From Trichobilharzia regenti (Eukaryota > Platyhelminthes > Trematoda > Strigeidida > Schistosomatidae), in assembly GCA_944472135.2 (NCBI GenBank), contig OX235270.1, forward strand, positions 56,921,267 through 56,985,266: a DNA stretch of 64,000 bases, given 5' to 3'. The notes beneath the pieces were generated by a model. It saw nothing but the letters and a program-made list of their open reading frames with translations. It was not told where the DNA came from and did not search any database. Below are positions 52,480-63,975 of this stretch, in pieces (positions within the stretch are counted from its first letter, which is position 1; each line of letters starts with the position of its first letter). A program made the position numbers and the translations under genes.

Positions 52480-55400
52480 TTGCCGGTTCCAAGCCCGGGG
52501 AAAGAGGGAGGGTTGGGGCGTGGTGCTAGCAACTCCTTCCCCGTAAAACAACCAAATCGCTACAGAAACTTCAACGAATAAATATGTTAAAAATTCTAAA
52601 AATATAAACAATAGTCTTATTTTTCGCTGGAATCGGGGAAGTGAAATGACTCAGGCTGGTGAAAGCCTTCAGAAAGCCAGTCAGCCGATGTGCCTTCTTT
52701 CGATGAAAGCAAAAATAAGGATGGGTACCTGGAATGTTCGTACAACGTACGAAACTGCAAAAGCTGCCCAAATAGCCTCTGATATGAGAAGGTATGGAAT
52801 AGAAGTTTTGGGAATCTACGAAAGTAGATGGAACGGAACGGGAAGGTGCCAACTACCAACTGGAGAGACAATAATCTATTCTGGCCACTCAGAGGACAAC
52901 CTCGAGCACACCGAGGGAATGGCCATCATGATGTCACCAACAGCAACCAAAGCTCTCATGCAGTGGGAACCAATCTCCTCCAGGATAATGACAGCCAGGT
53001 TCAACTCAAAAGGAAGGAAAGTTACAGTCACTCAATGCTATGCGCCTACAAACGTCTCAGAACAAGAGAAGAAGGAGGTGTTCTACAGACAACTACAAGC
53101 AATAATGGACAACGTCGCAAATGGCGATATCAAATCCTGATGGGCGACATGAATGCGAAGCTGGGAGGAGACAATACAGGAAGAGAACTCACCATGGGTC
53201 GGGAGGCCCTTGGTTAAATGAACGACAATGGTGAACTCTTCTCAGACTTCTGAGCCTTCAATGATTTGGTGATTGGTGGCAGTGTGTTCAAACACAAGGA
53301 TATACACAAGACGACATGGATTTCACCAGATGAAAACACCAAGAACCAAATAGACTTCATCTCAATTTCGAGAAAGTGGAGACGGAGCCTACTGGACACA
53401 AGGTCGAGGAGAGGAGCAGATGTGAGTTCAGACCACCATCTAGTACAAGGGACTTTCAAGGTGAAACTAAAAGCCTCGAGGATAGCTGGGGATAGGCCAT
53501 AATGCAAGTTCAACACTCAATTACTGAAGGACACAACCACAAAGGACACTTTCACTGCAACTGTCAGAGCAAAGCAGGAAACACTACGCGACATCACTGA
53601 AGAATCATACGTGGAAGAACACTGGAAGTCTCCGAAGGCGGTTCTCAACGAAACGTGTTCAACGATTTTAGGAAGAAAGAAGAGACAAGACAAGGAATGA
53701 CTCTCAATGGACACTTGGAAGCTAATAGAGGATAGGAGAATGGTGAAAGAGAAAATGATTCAATGCAAAGACGGACAAGAGAAAGAGACGCTGAGCTCAA
53801 CTTACACAGCACTTGACGAAGAAGTGAAGAAGAGTGCTAGGAAGGACAAGATACAATTCTAGGATAATGTGGCCACTGAACCTGGGAAGGCAGCTGGAAA
53901 TATTGACCTGAGTTCATTATATCAGATAAGCAAGTCTCCATCTAGTAGGAGATCAACACGAATGAAACCTATAAAAGATAGCCAAAGGAACTCAATTACC
54001 AAAGAAGAGAGACAGATTAAACAATGGGCGGATCCCTTTAAAGGACTACTGAACCGACCACCACCTGCAACCCATCCAGAAATACCAACAACAGCACGTA
54101 CACAACTGCAAGTCGACACCAAACCTCCAACGAAAGCTGAGGTCTTGAATGCAATCAAGCTTCTGAAAGCCGGAAAAGCAGCTGGACCAAATGGAATATC
54201 CCCTGAAGCACTGAAAGCGGACCCAGAGACTACAGGAGATATTCTGACTCCATTATTGCAAAAGGTCTGGAAGGGGGGAAAGGTGCCTACTGACTGGAGG
54301 AAAGGTTACCCCGTGAAACTACCAAAGAAGGGTGACTTACGCCTCACTCTGCAAGAACTGGCGAGGAATCATGCTCCTATCGACGCCAAGTAAAATCCTG
54401 AGTCGGATCATCCTGGAGAGATTAAAGGACGCACTGGAGACAGAACTCCGACCAGAACAAGCTGGATTCAGGAAAGGCAAATCATGTACTGACCAAATTG
54501 CAACTCTACGCATCATCATCAGAGAACAAAGCATGGAATGGCAATCAAACATGTACCTCAACTTTATAGACTTTGAGAAGGCCTTCAACAGCGTTGATCG
54601 TGAAGTAATTTGGAAATTACTCGAGTACTATGGCGTACCCCAAATATTCATCAACCTTATTCAACAGCTGTACGACAACAGCACATGTCAAGTGATGCAC
54701 AACGGAAAACTCAGCGAGGCGTTTGGAGTAAACACAGAAGTCAGACAGGGGTGCTTATTACTATCACCAATGATGTTCGTAATTGTGGTGGACTGGATTA
54801 TGCGTCAGACAGTGAGTGGGAAACGAGAAGACAGTAATATCCTGGACCGACGTGAAGAACCTAGAAGACCTGGATTTCGCGCGTGGATGATTTATGCTTG
54901 ATGCCACACACAATCGAAGACTCACAAGCGAAAACCGACAAACTGGTCGAAGAAGCAGCCAGCGAAGACAGGACTCCAGGTGGACATAAACAAGACGGAG
55001 GTTATGAAAATAACCAACCAACCAACAACAACAGCAACATCAAGCGTCAATCACCATCAACGGGAGGGATTTGGAAGAGGTTACTTCATTCACTTATATA
55101 GGGAGCATTGTCTCAACTACAGGAGGAACGGACGACGATGTCAAATCGAGAATCGGGAAGGCAAGAAACACATTCGTCAACCTGAAACCAATCTGGGAAT
55201 CTTCGTCACTCAGCATCACCAACAAAATTCGGATTTTCAATACAAACGTCAAGTCAGTCAGTTCTTCTATACGGATCAGAAACTTGTCAGGCGGGTCACA
55301 AAGAATATTTCCAAAGGGTTGCAGACCTTTATTAACAACTGTCTTCGCTCTGTACTGAAGATCAGATGGCCGGGCCGGAAAGAATCACCAACAAGAGAGT

Positions 55401-55735
55401 ATGGGAACAAAAAAACAAGAACCAATCGCCAACCAACAAATATGCAGGAGAAAGTGGAGATGGATCGGACACTCGCTGAGGAGGCCGCTATGTGATATCG
55501 CGCGCGCATCAGGCCATTGCTCGAGTGGAACCAGGCCGAAAGGGAAGCGGCGAGTGGGACGTCCAAGGGTGACATGGAAGAGATCGTGTGAAGAGGGGTT
55601 GAAAGAGTATGGTCTGACATGGATGCAGTTGAAAAGTACATCAGAAGACAGAAGGAAGTGGAGACGTGCAGTTGAAGCCCTATGTTCCACTAGGAACCCA
55701 AGGGAGCAATAACATAATAATAATAAGTTATCTTA
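52480..55735 (+). mobile_element. Near full-length RTE-type LINE (family A)
   Basis: The 5' part (52480-52600) contains GCTAGCAACTCC and ACAGAAACTTCAACG, which are also found in the body of the family A SINE. Endonuclease and RT follow, then a C-terminal zinc-less tail, the 3' end GCCCTATGTTCCACTAGG and an (ATA)n tail. No poly(A) tail, short 3' end and trinucleotide tail are typical of RTE elements; the schistosome SR2 family is of this clade. Confidence 0.85.
52646..55712 (+). pseudogene. RTE endonuclease-RT ORF, broken
   Basis: Endonuclease start: KIRMGTWNVRTTYETAKAAQ and GIEVLGIYESRW (52706-52820), then VTVTQCYAPTNVSEQ; the YDNRVILDFN-like part (LMGDMNAKLGGDN) is in another frame near 53140. 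RT: NAIKLLKAGKAAGPNGISPE (54149-54210), LRPEQAGFRKGKSCTDQI, LNFIDFEKAFNSVDREVIW, VRQGCLLLSP. The catalytic FADD is broken: four extra bases lie between FA and DD at about 54881-54884. The tail reads KWRWIGHSLRRP and KGKRRVGRPRVTWKR up to CSTRNPREQ. At least five frame changes or stops. An autonomous source copy must exist or have existed elsewhere. Confidence 0.88.
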
Positions 55736-57274
55736 GTTGGAATTATGAAAGGATCACTTCTTAGTTGAACCTACACTGAGTGACATGGAATTTATGCTAC
55801 TGCTCTAAAAACACTGAAATGTGTTAACACTGTATCAGTACATTTGCTTTACTTCATGAGAAGATTATTCAGACTAAGCAAATCATTAGTTTGTTGTCCC
55901 TTGCGAAACTGAATCAAGCTGCATTGTTTGAGTTATTCTGGAGTTATTATATACATTATAATCCCACTTAAAATTTATATATGAAACAAACAGCTGGTAA
56001 CAATGAAACAAACTCTCAAAATGAGAATGTAAGTAAATTCTAGGTAATTCTTTCGGGCTGTTGTACGTTTAAATTATTTTGCGACCAAATATACCTAATT
56101 CAGGAACATGAGGAAAAAGTAATCGACTTTGAAAATGTCGAAATATGTTTGCGGTTAGTTCAAGGCGCAGTACGGGCGGCTAAACATAACACGAAGTCGT
56201 CTCATTTAGTTGAATGTGTTCACTCAAACATCGAAGGATGTCAAGTTTTGCCAAAGATTACGCTGAGTTTGGGCTGTTATTTATTTATAAGGTTTACTAT
56301 TCCCTGGTTAGCGAATAGATTCTGAAATAACATTAGCCAGAAATGAACTTTTCATTATTACACCATACACGAAACGCTCACGAATGAGCGGAATCTCACA
56401 ACTGGGCATTATCTATAAGTCTATTCCGTAGATTTCGCCGAAAAATCTTCGGATCAAATGAATAGTGAGAATAAAACTGCGTTATCTGAGCGATCAATTA
56501 CTGAGGAAGACTAAATAGGCACACTGAGTCATAAACGAGAATGCCAATAACTGAGGGTGCCAGGCTTGAGGAAACACTGGCATGTTACACAACAAATAAA
56601 AATGTCATATTGGTCATCTAATTTCTTTTCCCTGATGCTCCAGGTATCCATTTTATTGTGATGTTTTTCCATGGTTCACTTACAGTAAATCTCAATACAC
56701 CTGTCTCTATGATAATGTCGCTAGTCACAGTCAATATTGTACACTGCTATCAATTCCATATTCTGCGTTTATATTTGAAAAGTAGAATTAATTTTGCTGA
56801 TACTCAGTAATTGTTAATTTATTATTTAAACCATTACATAAAGTATCAGATAAGATTTCTCGGTTATTGAGGAATTGACGAGTGACTGGAGGTGATCTAT
56901 CCAGTGTGAGAGAGAAACAAGAGGTCATTGCGGACTTCATATTGACTGGTCCCACTCACAACATAGAAACACAGATGGATATCATTTTGACTAGCTTTTA
57001 TAAGCCTTTTCATTTTCTGGTGCTCGCTTCTTCTATCTTTGAAAGATTCCTATATCTTCCGACTACTGCAACCCTACTAAACGCAATATAAAGAAGCGAG
57101 TTAGTTTGTGCTAAAATAAACGTCTGATTCTCACGAGGGCAGGGGCGCCACTTGAGTTGAGGAAATTCACCTCACCAGATAATACTTAGGGTACAACGAA
57201 AATATTCTAGGGGAAGAATTAGCAAGAGGGTAAAGGGGTTTGAATCAATGCATATATATGACAAATAAAATAGT
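55736..57274. other. Gene-free stretch
   Basis: No supported gene or clear element. AT-rich; a short ORF at 56882-57091 has no recognised domain. Confidence 0.4.
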
Positions 57275-57480
57275 AGAAGTTAGAATTCACGAGCCATTGA
57301 ATCGGGTCCCAGTGGCTGAATGGTATACGAGCTTGCCTTGTAACCGGAAGGTCCTGGGTTCGAAACCCAGTGGGTGCGTACTGCCGATGATTCCCAAAAC
57401 TAGGATGAAACAGCAGCTGTCCAGTACTCCCTGGTTTTCAATGGTTCTCTAACTGATATCAATCCGTGATCAACTCGTAA
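57275..57480 (+). mobile_element. Hammerhead SINE, single copy with 12-bp target duplication
   Basis: AAATAAAATAGT precedes (57263-57274) and follows (57481-57492). The element starts AGAAGTTAGAATTCACG, as does the full copy at 47103, and carries an A box TGGCTGAATGG (57313-57323), a B box with one change (GGTTCGAAACC, 57357-57367), a degenerate hammerhead, and a tail diverging after CTAACTGATATCA. This defines the 5' end of the family independently. Confidence 0.9.
57378..57427 (+). ncRNA. Degenerate hammerhead ribozyme
   Basis: Stem I GTACTG/CAGTAC is kept and GAAA is present, but the core reads CCGATGA instead of CTGATGA, and the outer pair of stem II is lost (TTCC against GGAT). Stem III is longer than in the other copies (CAGCAGCTG). 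The core change at an invariant U makes activity unlikely. Confidence 0.75.
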
Positions 57481-57492
57481 AAATAAAATAGT

Positions 57493-58309
57493 GGACGAAA
57501 ATTTCCATCACTGAAAAAGTGAGTCACTAGGAATACACACAAAAAGAACTAAACCGATAGGGAGTTGCGAAGATAACAAACAGTTAGAAATGAATGGTGA
57601 TGTAGATAAAATGGGGCAGTGAGATGTTCGTAGGATCAGTAGACTCCACATTGAATTAGAATGCTTCTTGACTGGTGGTGCGAACCTATAGTTTGTTTAT
57701 TATGATCTTGCCTTCTGCTGAAGCCAGCCACGTCGTCCTTCCTTGATTTCCATTGTCGCAAACCCTGAAGGGAATGAACTTTGTTCCTATTACTTGGTGG
57801 GCAACTCTGTTGATGTCACCATGTAGTGTTAGATAATTCCCAAAGATTATTGGCCTACACCATTTTTCACTCAACAATTGGTGTTGACCTGCATTGTTAA
57901 AATGGACTTGTTAAGGTGAAGCTCACAGTCAAGCGTAAACGCCATTCGGCACGCTGTTGTCTTACGTTCTGTTATTAGTGTCTGGTCCCCCAATCATCCT
58001 GGCACTACGATTTTGGTTTAGAAAATATATTTTATATTCTAGAGGATCAATCTGGTGTTTTGATTTGTCTTTGATGTACGTGGAACGAATACTATAGAAG
58101 TTATGGGTATAAGATCTTATGTGAGTATACGTCATACCCTCCGGGAACGTGCGCGCCGCTATTGAAGTTCCTCTTTGGCACTGTATCATGGTTCCCGTTG
58201 TTTTTTTTTTGTACTCTGACTAACTAAACCAGCCCTAATTTATATTTTACATATATTTTATGTATTGAAAGTCACATTTAAATTTTTCCCCCAGTTCCCT
58301 CTTAAAAGC
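57493..58309. other. Unassigned stretch, possibly 5' region of a CR1-like LINE
   Basis: A 63-codon minus ORF (57686-57877) has no recognised domain. 57960-58260 leads directly into the PHD-type ORF1 on the plus strand and may be its 5' untranslated region. Confidence 0.35.
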
Positions 58310-58657
58310 ATGCCTATCAAAAGAAACAGCTACGGAAGGGTTATGTGCCAATTCCCAGTGGATGAGGGAATGCAGTGTGATAACTGCAAGAGATGGTTTC
58401 ATAGTATGTGCACAAACCTAACTCCTGCAGCGCACAAACGCTGCAGCAAACCCCTAGCAAACTGGTTGTGCAATAACTGTTGTAGTACAACTAAACTTCA
58501 TATAACAAAAGCCATTGTCACTCTCAGTGGGGCTTTAAAGCTCATGGACTACAAGGGTCTTCCACCACAGGAGAAGACCGACTATTGCTCTGACAGCGAT
58601 GACGTGACTAGCGTCATCGACAAAACATACATGTCCCCGATGCGGCTGTGTCAATGA
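58310..58657 (+). CDS. CR1-like LINE ORF1 with PHD-type zinc finger
   Basis: From the ATG at 58310: MPIKRNSYGRVMCQFP, then EGMQCDNCKRWFHSMC, then WLCNNCC. The CDNC-KRWFH-x2-C and W-x-C-x2-C spacing is that of a PHD finger, known in ORF1 of CR1-like elements; the first Cys pair is only partly visible (MCQFPVDEG). It probably helps bind nucleic acid or chromatin. The frame stops early; DDVTSVIDK and the next segment (from 58653) continue in other frames. The domain is a clear signal, but the copy is decayed. Confidence 0.75.
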   Translation: MPIKRNSYGRVMCQFPVDEGMQCDNCKRWFHSMCTNLTPAAHKRCSKPLANWLCNNCCSTTKLHITKAIVTLSGALKLMDYKGLPPQEKTDYCSDSDDVTSVIDKTYMSPMRLCQ

Positions 58658-59409
58658 GTGAGTGCCCTTCATCAGAGAAGAGCACCCACCATATCCCAGA
58701 CCCCCACACTGCTCCCACGATACTCGACAATCCCTCAAGTGACAGCAACGGAAGGACTGCCATGAAGAAGAGTCGTACCAGGGGTCGGAAACATGCAGGT
58801 CAAGTCGTCTAGGGACTGGTGGATCAGGCCTAATCCACACTGGGACTAGCGAGGAGGACGCCAATGAATGACGTAATGTAGTCTGTCACAAAAAGCGGGA
58901 TAAGGATAACACATCGGCTAACCGCCCACGAAGGGCAGAAAGACACTTATGCCGCAGAGCAAGAAAGGCACGGCAAGCAAACCTGATCTCTCTGACAGGT
59001 CGCTCATTCTCCACAAAGTGGAAGAGTCACTGATCCCCGATCCCAAGGCCAGATTCGAGCATGACGTTAACTTGGTTAAGCCCCTTTTGTTGCCACAAAC
59101 AGTATCAGGCATTACTATACACAGCGTATATCGAATAGGCCAAAAGCCTGACCCTACAGTAAGTCAGCCTGTACGTCTCCTCAAAGTCGTACTAAACTAG
59201 AGAGAAGAGAGGGATGCTATTCTAGGCAACTCTCAAACCCTTAAAGGATCAGGGGTATATGTCCGCGCCGACTTAAGCCTAGCAGACCGTGTCAAAAGAC
59301 AGTCTGCGGCCCCTGAATTAAGAGAGCGACACCGAAATGGCGAGAAGAACCTTAAGATTAAGGATTTTCGGGTTGTCCAAGTTCGCAGTTTAATGATCCC
59401 GATACCTCT

Positions 59410-60294
59410 GTGGGTAGGCCGGGGAAGCACCAAACTGAATTGACAGTTTGCTACACAAACGCCCGCAGCCTGTTGAATAAACGGACTGAGCTGGTTAACA
59501 TGATAGACTCCGGGAACCCGGATGTAATCATCATCACAGAGACATGGCTCACAGCCGATGTCAGTGACAACGAAGTTAACCTGCCAAACTTCGAAGTGCA
59601 TAGGGTGGACCGACTACACCTCAAAGGAGGTGGCGTATTCATCTACCTCCAGAAATGCTTAACCGTGCGAAACACTCGCTCACGAAAGTGAGTCGTATGA
59701 ACTTCTGCGCTGCAAACTTGAATGCATAGGCCAAGACATTGACCTCATTGCTATGTACCGCAGCCTTGACTGCAGTGCAGATGACTTCCTAATAGAGAAG
59801 TTAGGCTCCTCGTCTTCAAAATGTCGAAGTCCCGTAGTCGGTGACTTCAACGCCCCAACAGTTGACTGAACGAGCCTTACAACTCCATCTTCAGTCAACT
59901 CCTTTGATCATAAACTGCTAGAATCTGGTACATCGCTAATCCTAGTCCAACATTCCATTAAGCCCACGAGTTATGACTCTCAACTCTGGACCTAGTGTTC
60001 TCCCACGGTGAAGATGTGGATCTCATACAGCATCTTCCTTCTTTAGGAAAAAGTGACCATGCTGTGCTCACTTTCAAGATCTCAGCAACAGCAGCAAGAA
60101 ACAAAACCTCAGCTCGACCAAACGTTTGGAAAGCTGATATAAATGCAATCGTCTCAGCGGTCAACTCAGTAAACTCGTATATCAATGCAGAGTCCCAATT
60201 AAAAGCCGTATGGAACCAATCTAAACAACTTTACGCCCAAGTAACTGAACCTTTCATCCCCTGCTCCGTCCCAAAGGGTCGGAAACATTTCCCC
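59410..60294 (+). pseudogene. CR1-like LINE endonuclease, broken and interrupted
   Basis: The first frame reads LTVCYTNARSLLNKRTELVN and PDVIIITETWLTADVSDNEV, the N-terminal half of an apurinic-like endonuclease with the catalytic Glu. After a shift near 59690 another frame gives VVGDFNAPTVD followed by a stop, then a third gives FSHGEDVDLIQHLPSLGKSD with the conserved Ser-Asp-His. It ends at a BEL LTR at 60295, so RT is missing from this copy. Confidence 0.82.
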
Positions 60295-60653
60295 TGTCAA
60301 TGTAGTTGAAGATTGAACGATCAATTCATGGTTGTTCGCTCAAACCCAACTTCCCCAATTTTCGCGGAGGCATCAATACACCAGTCATCGTCTCATCAAT
60401 CGCCGTTCAGAAAGAAGTCAACAGAAAACCGTCAGAAGTAATATTGCGATTTATTATTGTAATATTTGTTCACAGACCTTAGCTGTAAAGTTGGCTATAT
60501 GTTGGTGTTAGAATAAAGAATTCTCGAGTCGCCAAGTTGGGTTCTGGATTTCGCGTCCGTTATTACTAAGCGTTTCTGAGAAGCTTCGAGGAACAGCGTG
60601 AGTCCCAGCGTAGCAAGAGCTGGGCATTAACGGTTTGCGAGACTTGGCTGACA
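60295..60653 (+). repeat. BEL/Pao 5' LTR, plus strand
   Basis: 359 bp with ends TGTCA/TGACA. It is the reverse complement of the 8171/11784 LTR family but belongs to a diverged subfamily, closer to the solo LTR at 63618. AATAAA at 60512-60517. It interrupts the CR1-like endonuclease. Confidence 0.9.
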
Positions 60654-60800
60654 GTTTCTGACGGCTTGAAGTCAGTTTCTGACGGATTCGGACAGTTGGT
60701 GACAGTTTGGATAGTCACCGTTCACCTTTCCTGTTGCCGGCCAAGTCTTCTTTGAACAAGCAATATCTGGAACTTTTTCGGAATTGGGTCAAGTTCAACA

Positions 60801-61553
60801 ATGCCTGGGTCAAAGAAGGGACAGAGCGTCTTGGATGCAAACAGGATAGTAAGTCATGGTGACTTGTCTGTTAATTGTAATGATGTGTCTGATGTTAAGC
60901 ATGACATGGTTGATGCTACTGTTTCGCCGTCTAGGGATAGTAGGATTATAAAACTCCCTAAGTATTAACCTCGGTGTTTTGACGAAAACCCAGCTGAATC
61001 TTTACAGTTTGTAAGAGAGTTTGAAATCATGTTAAGTAGTCTTTTATTAAACGATGAAATGAAGTGGATGTATCTGATGAGGTACTGCACTGGAGTTGCT
61101 TCAAGAGCTATGCAGTGCTGTAAGTTCATGCCTCCTAATGAGGGATACGCTGAGGCTATGAGCATATTACGTCAAAGGTTTGGAAGACCTTCAATGATTG
61201 TAAGGAACGTATACGAAGCTGTCAAAGGTAACGGCAGTCAACTTCAAGATGACTCCAAGGCACTTACTGAGTTCTTGGATAATCTTATGACTTATAAGAA
61301 CACGTTGATTTCGATGAATTGCATGAGTGACCTCAACTCTAGGTCAGTCCTAGAAGTAATGGCGAGACGCCTACCTACTCGACTGCAAAGGAAGTGGGTG
61401 AAGATAAGCTCTCGTATAGAGGATAAGGGTATGGAGCCAAAGTTTGATGATATTCTGAAACTGGTGAAGGACAGTCTCAACCAGGTGATGGGCAAATTCG
61501 CCCGCATTTCGCATTCTAAGGTAGAACTTAAGGAACCAGTGAATATAAAGTAA
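60801..61553 (+). pseudogene. BEL/Pao gag, nonsense-mutated and truncated
   Basis: ATG at 60801 (MPGSKKGQSVLDANR) aligns with the minus-strand gag at 11639. A TAA at 60966 stops the frame after 55 codons. The frame reopens and keeps the core: LLLNDEMKWMYLMRYCTG, AMSILRQRFGRPSMIV, DDSKALTEFLDNL, RLPTRLQRKWVKISSR. Similarity ends near 61500, and the copy is cut at about 61553 by the tail of a minus-strand LINE. No pol remains. Confidence 0.9.
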
Positions 61554-63617
61554 TAAATAAATAAATTTATTCTCATGGTACAGTACATGAGGGACGCCAG
61601 TTTACAGGCATCATCAAATTGTTACAGAAATAGGACCATATTATTCAGTCACAATTTACAGTCGATAGCAAAATATGTTTCACATGTACGCTGGAGATTA
61701 TACATACACTTGATAAATGTTAATCCCGATAGTGTAAAACATCCTTTTCACTTATGTACAATCATTTCTGTGCATAGTTGGAAAGATCCGCTAGATTGTC
61801 AGTGAGTGCAACACATCAGGAATTACAGAAGTACTGTCTTCGCATTAACAAAAAAACCAGGTCTTTGTTGGATGGGTTATAAGTGCCTGGGAAATAAATA
61901 AAGCTTGAAGACAATTTTCATACATAATTTTTGTTGTGTGCAGAATCCTTGAATTATAGTTCATTGATGTGTTATTTTGGAATCGGTGATTTGTTTATCA
62001 CATTTGATCTGCGATGTCATTGTTGGGAGTAAAATACATAAGCTTTAGACTCATTAATTAATGGATTTCTACTGCTTGTGGGTATTTAATTCTCGTGAGG
62101 AAGGTTTTTGAATTTTAGTTGTTACGACATGAGTTGTGGATATTGACTGCTCAGCAACATTACGGATATAAGTTCATCACATTATCTCAGGTATGTTGGG
62201 TTGTAGTTGGTGAGGCATATATGATGTCCGACGAGCGTACATCTGTCCATGTGATGTTGTGGTGAGTTATATCTTTTTCATGTTGTCGGTTAATGTCCAT
62301 TTTATTCCACTTATTGTGTTGGGTAGAAGTTTTGCAAACGAAACTTCTTGTCTTTTTGAGGGTAAGTATCTTAATCGTTAATGTTTTATCTAAAATTATA
62401 AATATAGGCAAAAACAACAGGTGTAGTATTTGAGCTTATACATTAAATGGACCTATAATTTCGGAGGCTCTCAGATAGGAACTAGGACTACTGTCGTTTG
62501 CAAACTCGCGTAGTTTGTCGTTAAGCACTTTTTTGAATGAGGCCAATGTACCTACTTGACGCACTTCCATTGGTAGTTTATTCCATATCTGTGCATACCT
62601 AATCAAATAAAACTTTTGCCTGGTGGCTGTTTTGCATTGTTCGATAGCCACTGTACCCCTAGTGTGTCTTAGTTTGTAGCCACTGTCATCTGAAAGTCGA
62701 ATGCCATTAGTAGAGGTAAAAACTAAGTGGTTTAGAAGCTTATAGTAAAGTGTTAAGTTTAGTTTCAGGCGTCTTAGCCATAGTGTTTCTAATCCTAGGG
62801 TGTCACATCTAGTGGAGTAGTTCGCACCATTTTCGGTTCCGAGTAATTTTGACGTGAAGTACCTCTGCACTCCCTCGACTTTCAATTTGTCCTCTGTGCG
62901 TATACTACTATACATGAATGAACAGTAATCAAATAAAGGACGCACACAAACCTTGTACAACAGAATTCTGGACTCATTTCTGTAAAAGTTCCTGAGTAGA
63001 AAGCCGATAAGTCTGCGTGACTTTGACACTTGTTTGGAGATATGTTCAGAAAATGATAAGTCATGTGAGTGTTTCAGTCCTAGGTCCAATAGAGATTCCA
63101 GTCGTAAGAGTGCATGGCCTTGAATTGTCAGGTCAAGTTCTAAATTGTTGCAACCTATGCAGAGCCAGCCACATTTGTCGACATTAAACTGGAGTTGCCA
63201 GGTGTCACACCATCTATCCATTTTTTCTAATTCTTGCTGTATGGCGTTTACTGTTATTCCGAGATCTGTGTTCTTGCATTTATAGTTCACTTTTAAGTCA
63301 TCTGCATATAGTATTGGTTTACCAACACTAAAGCGTTCACAGATACTGTTTATATATATTATGAATAGCAGTGGACCTAATACACTTCTCTGGATTACAC
63401 CACTACTTACTGGTTTAGGCCTTGAGATTATCGAGCCAACTTTTGTTATCTGATTCCTGTCACAGAGAAATGATTTTATCCAGCTCAGTAGAGCGTCACG
63501 TATCCCTACTGAGCATAACCTGCTGACTAGCAGATTATGGGGGACTCTATCGAAGGCTTTTGTTATATAAGGAAAGCATTTGTGGTGAAGTCTCAAGACA
63601 CAACGAGAAAGGATGAG
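61554..63617 (-). mobile_element. CR1-like LINE 3' half, minus strand
   Basis: The minus-strand RT ORF (63612-62436) is followed by about 880 bp of 3' untranslated region ending in an AAATAAATAAAT-type tail at 61554-61575. The 5' side is interrupted by a solo BEL LTR at 63618-63975 and continues beyond it to the window edge. Confidence 0.8.
62436..63612 (-). CDS. CR1-like RT, C-terminal portion
   Basis: About 390 codons open to a stop at 62436. It has TKAFDRVPHNLLVSRL, SGVIQRSVLGPLLFIIYIN, ILYADDLKVNY (catalytic YADD), NVDKCGWLCIG, then the post-RT region CDTLGLETLWLRRLKLNLTL, TRGTVAIEQ and IWNKLPMEVRQVGTLASFKK. That region is typical for CR1/Jockey elements (schistosome SR1 or Perere type). 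It is intact over this length. The N-terminal side is cut where the solo LTR entered, so the copy cannot encode a full protein. No real start codon can be chosen, because the first Met codon lies in sequence next to the LTR. Confidence 0.85.
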
Positions 63618-63975
63618 TGTCAACCACGTCTCATAAACCGTTAATGCCCAGCTCTTGCTGCACTCGGGCTCACGCTGTTCCTTGAAGTTTCTCAGAAACG
63701 CTTAGTAATAACGGACGAAAAAACCAAAACACCAATTGGCAACTCGAGGATTCTTTATTCTAACACCAACATATAAACAATGTTACAACTAAGGTCTGTG
63801 AACAAATATTACAATAATAAATCACAATATTACTTCTGACGGTTTCTTTACTCTCCTTTCTGAACAGCGACCGATGAGACGATGACTGGTGTATTAATGC
63901 CTCCGCGAAAATTGGGGAAGTTGGGTTTGAGCGAACAACCATGAATTGATCGTTCAATCTTCAACTACATTGACA
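63618..63975 (-). repeat. Solo BEL LTR with 5-bp target duplication
   Basis: 358 bp, ends TGTCA/TGACA, flanked by ATGAG on both sides (63613-63617 and 63976-63980). It is opposite in orientation to the LTR at 60295 and close to it in sequence. A lone LTR with a perfect duplication is the footprint of LTR-LTR recombination that removed the interior. Confidence 0.92.
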
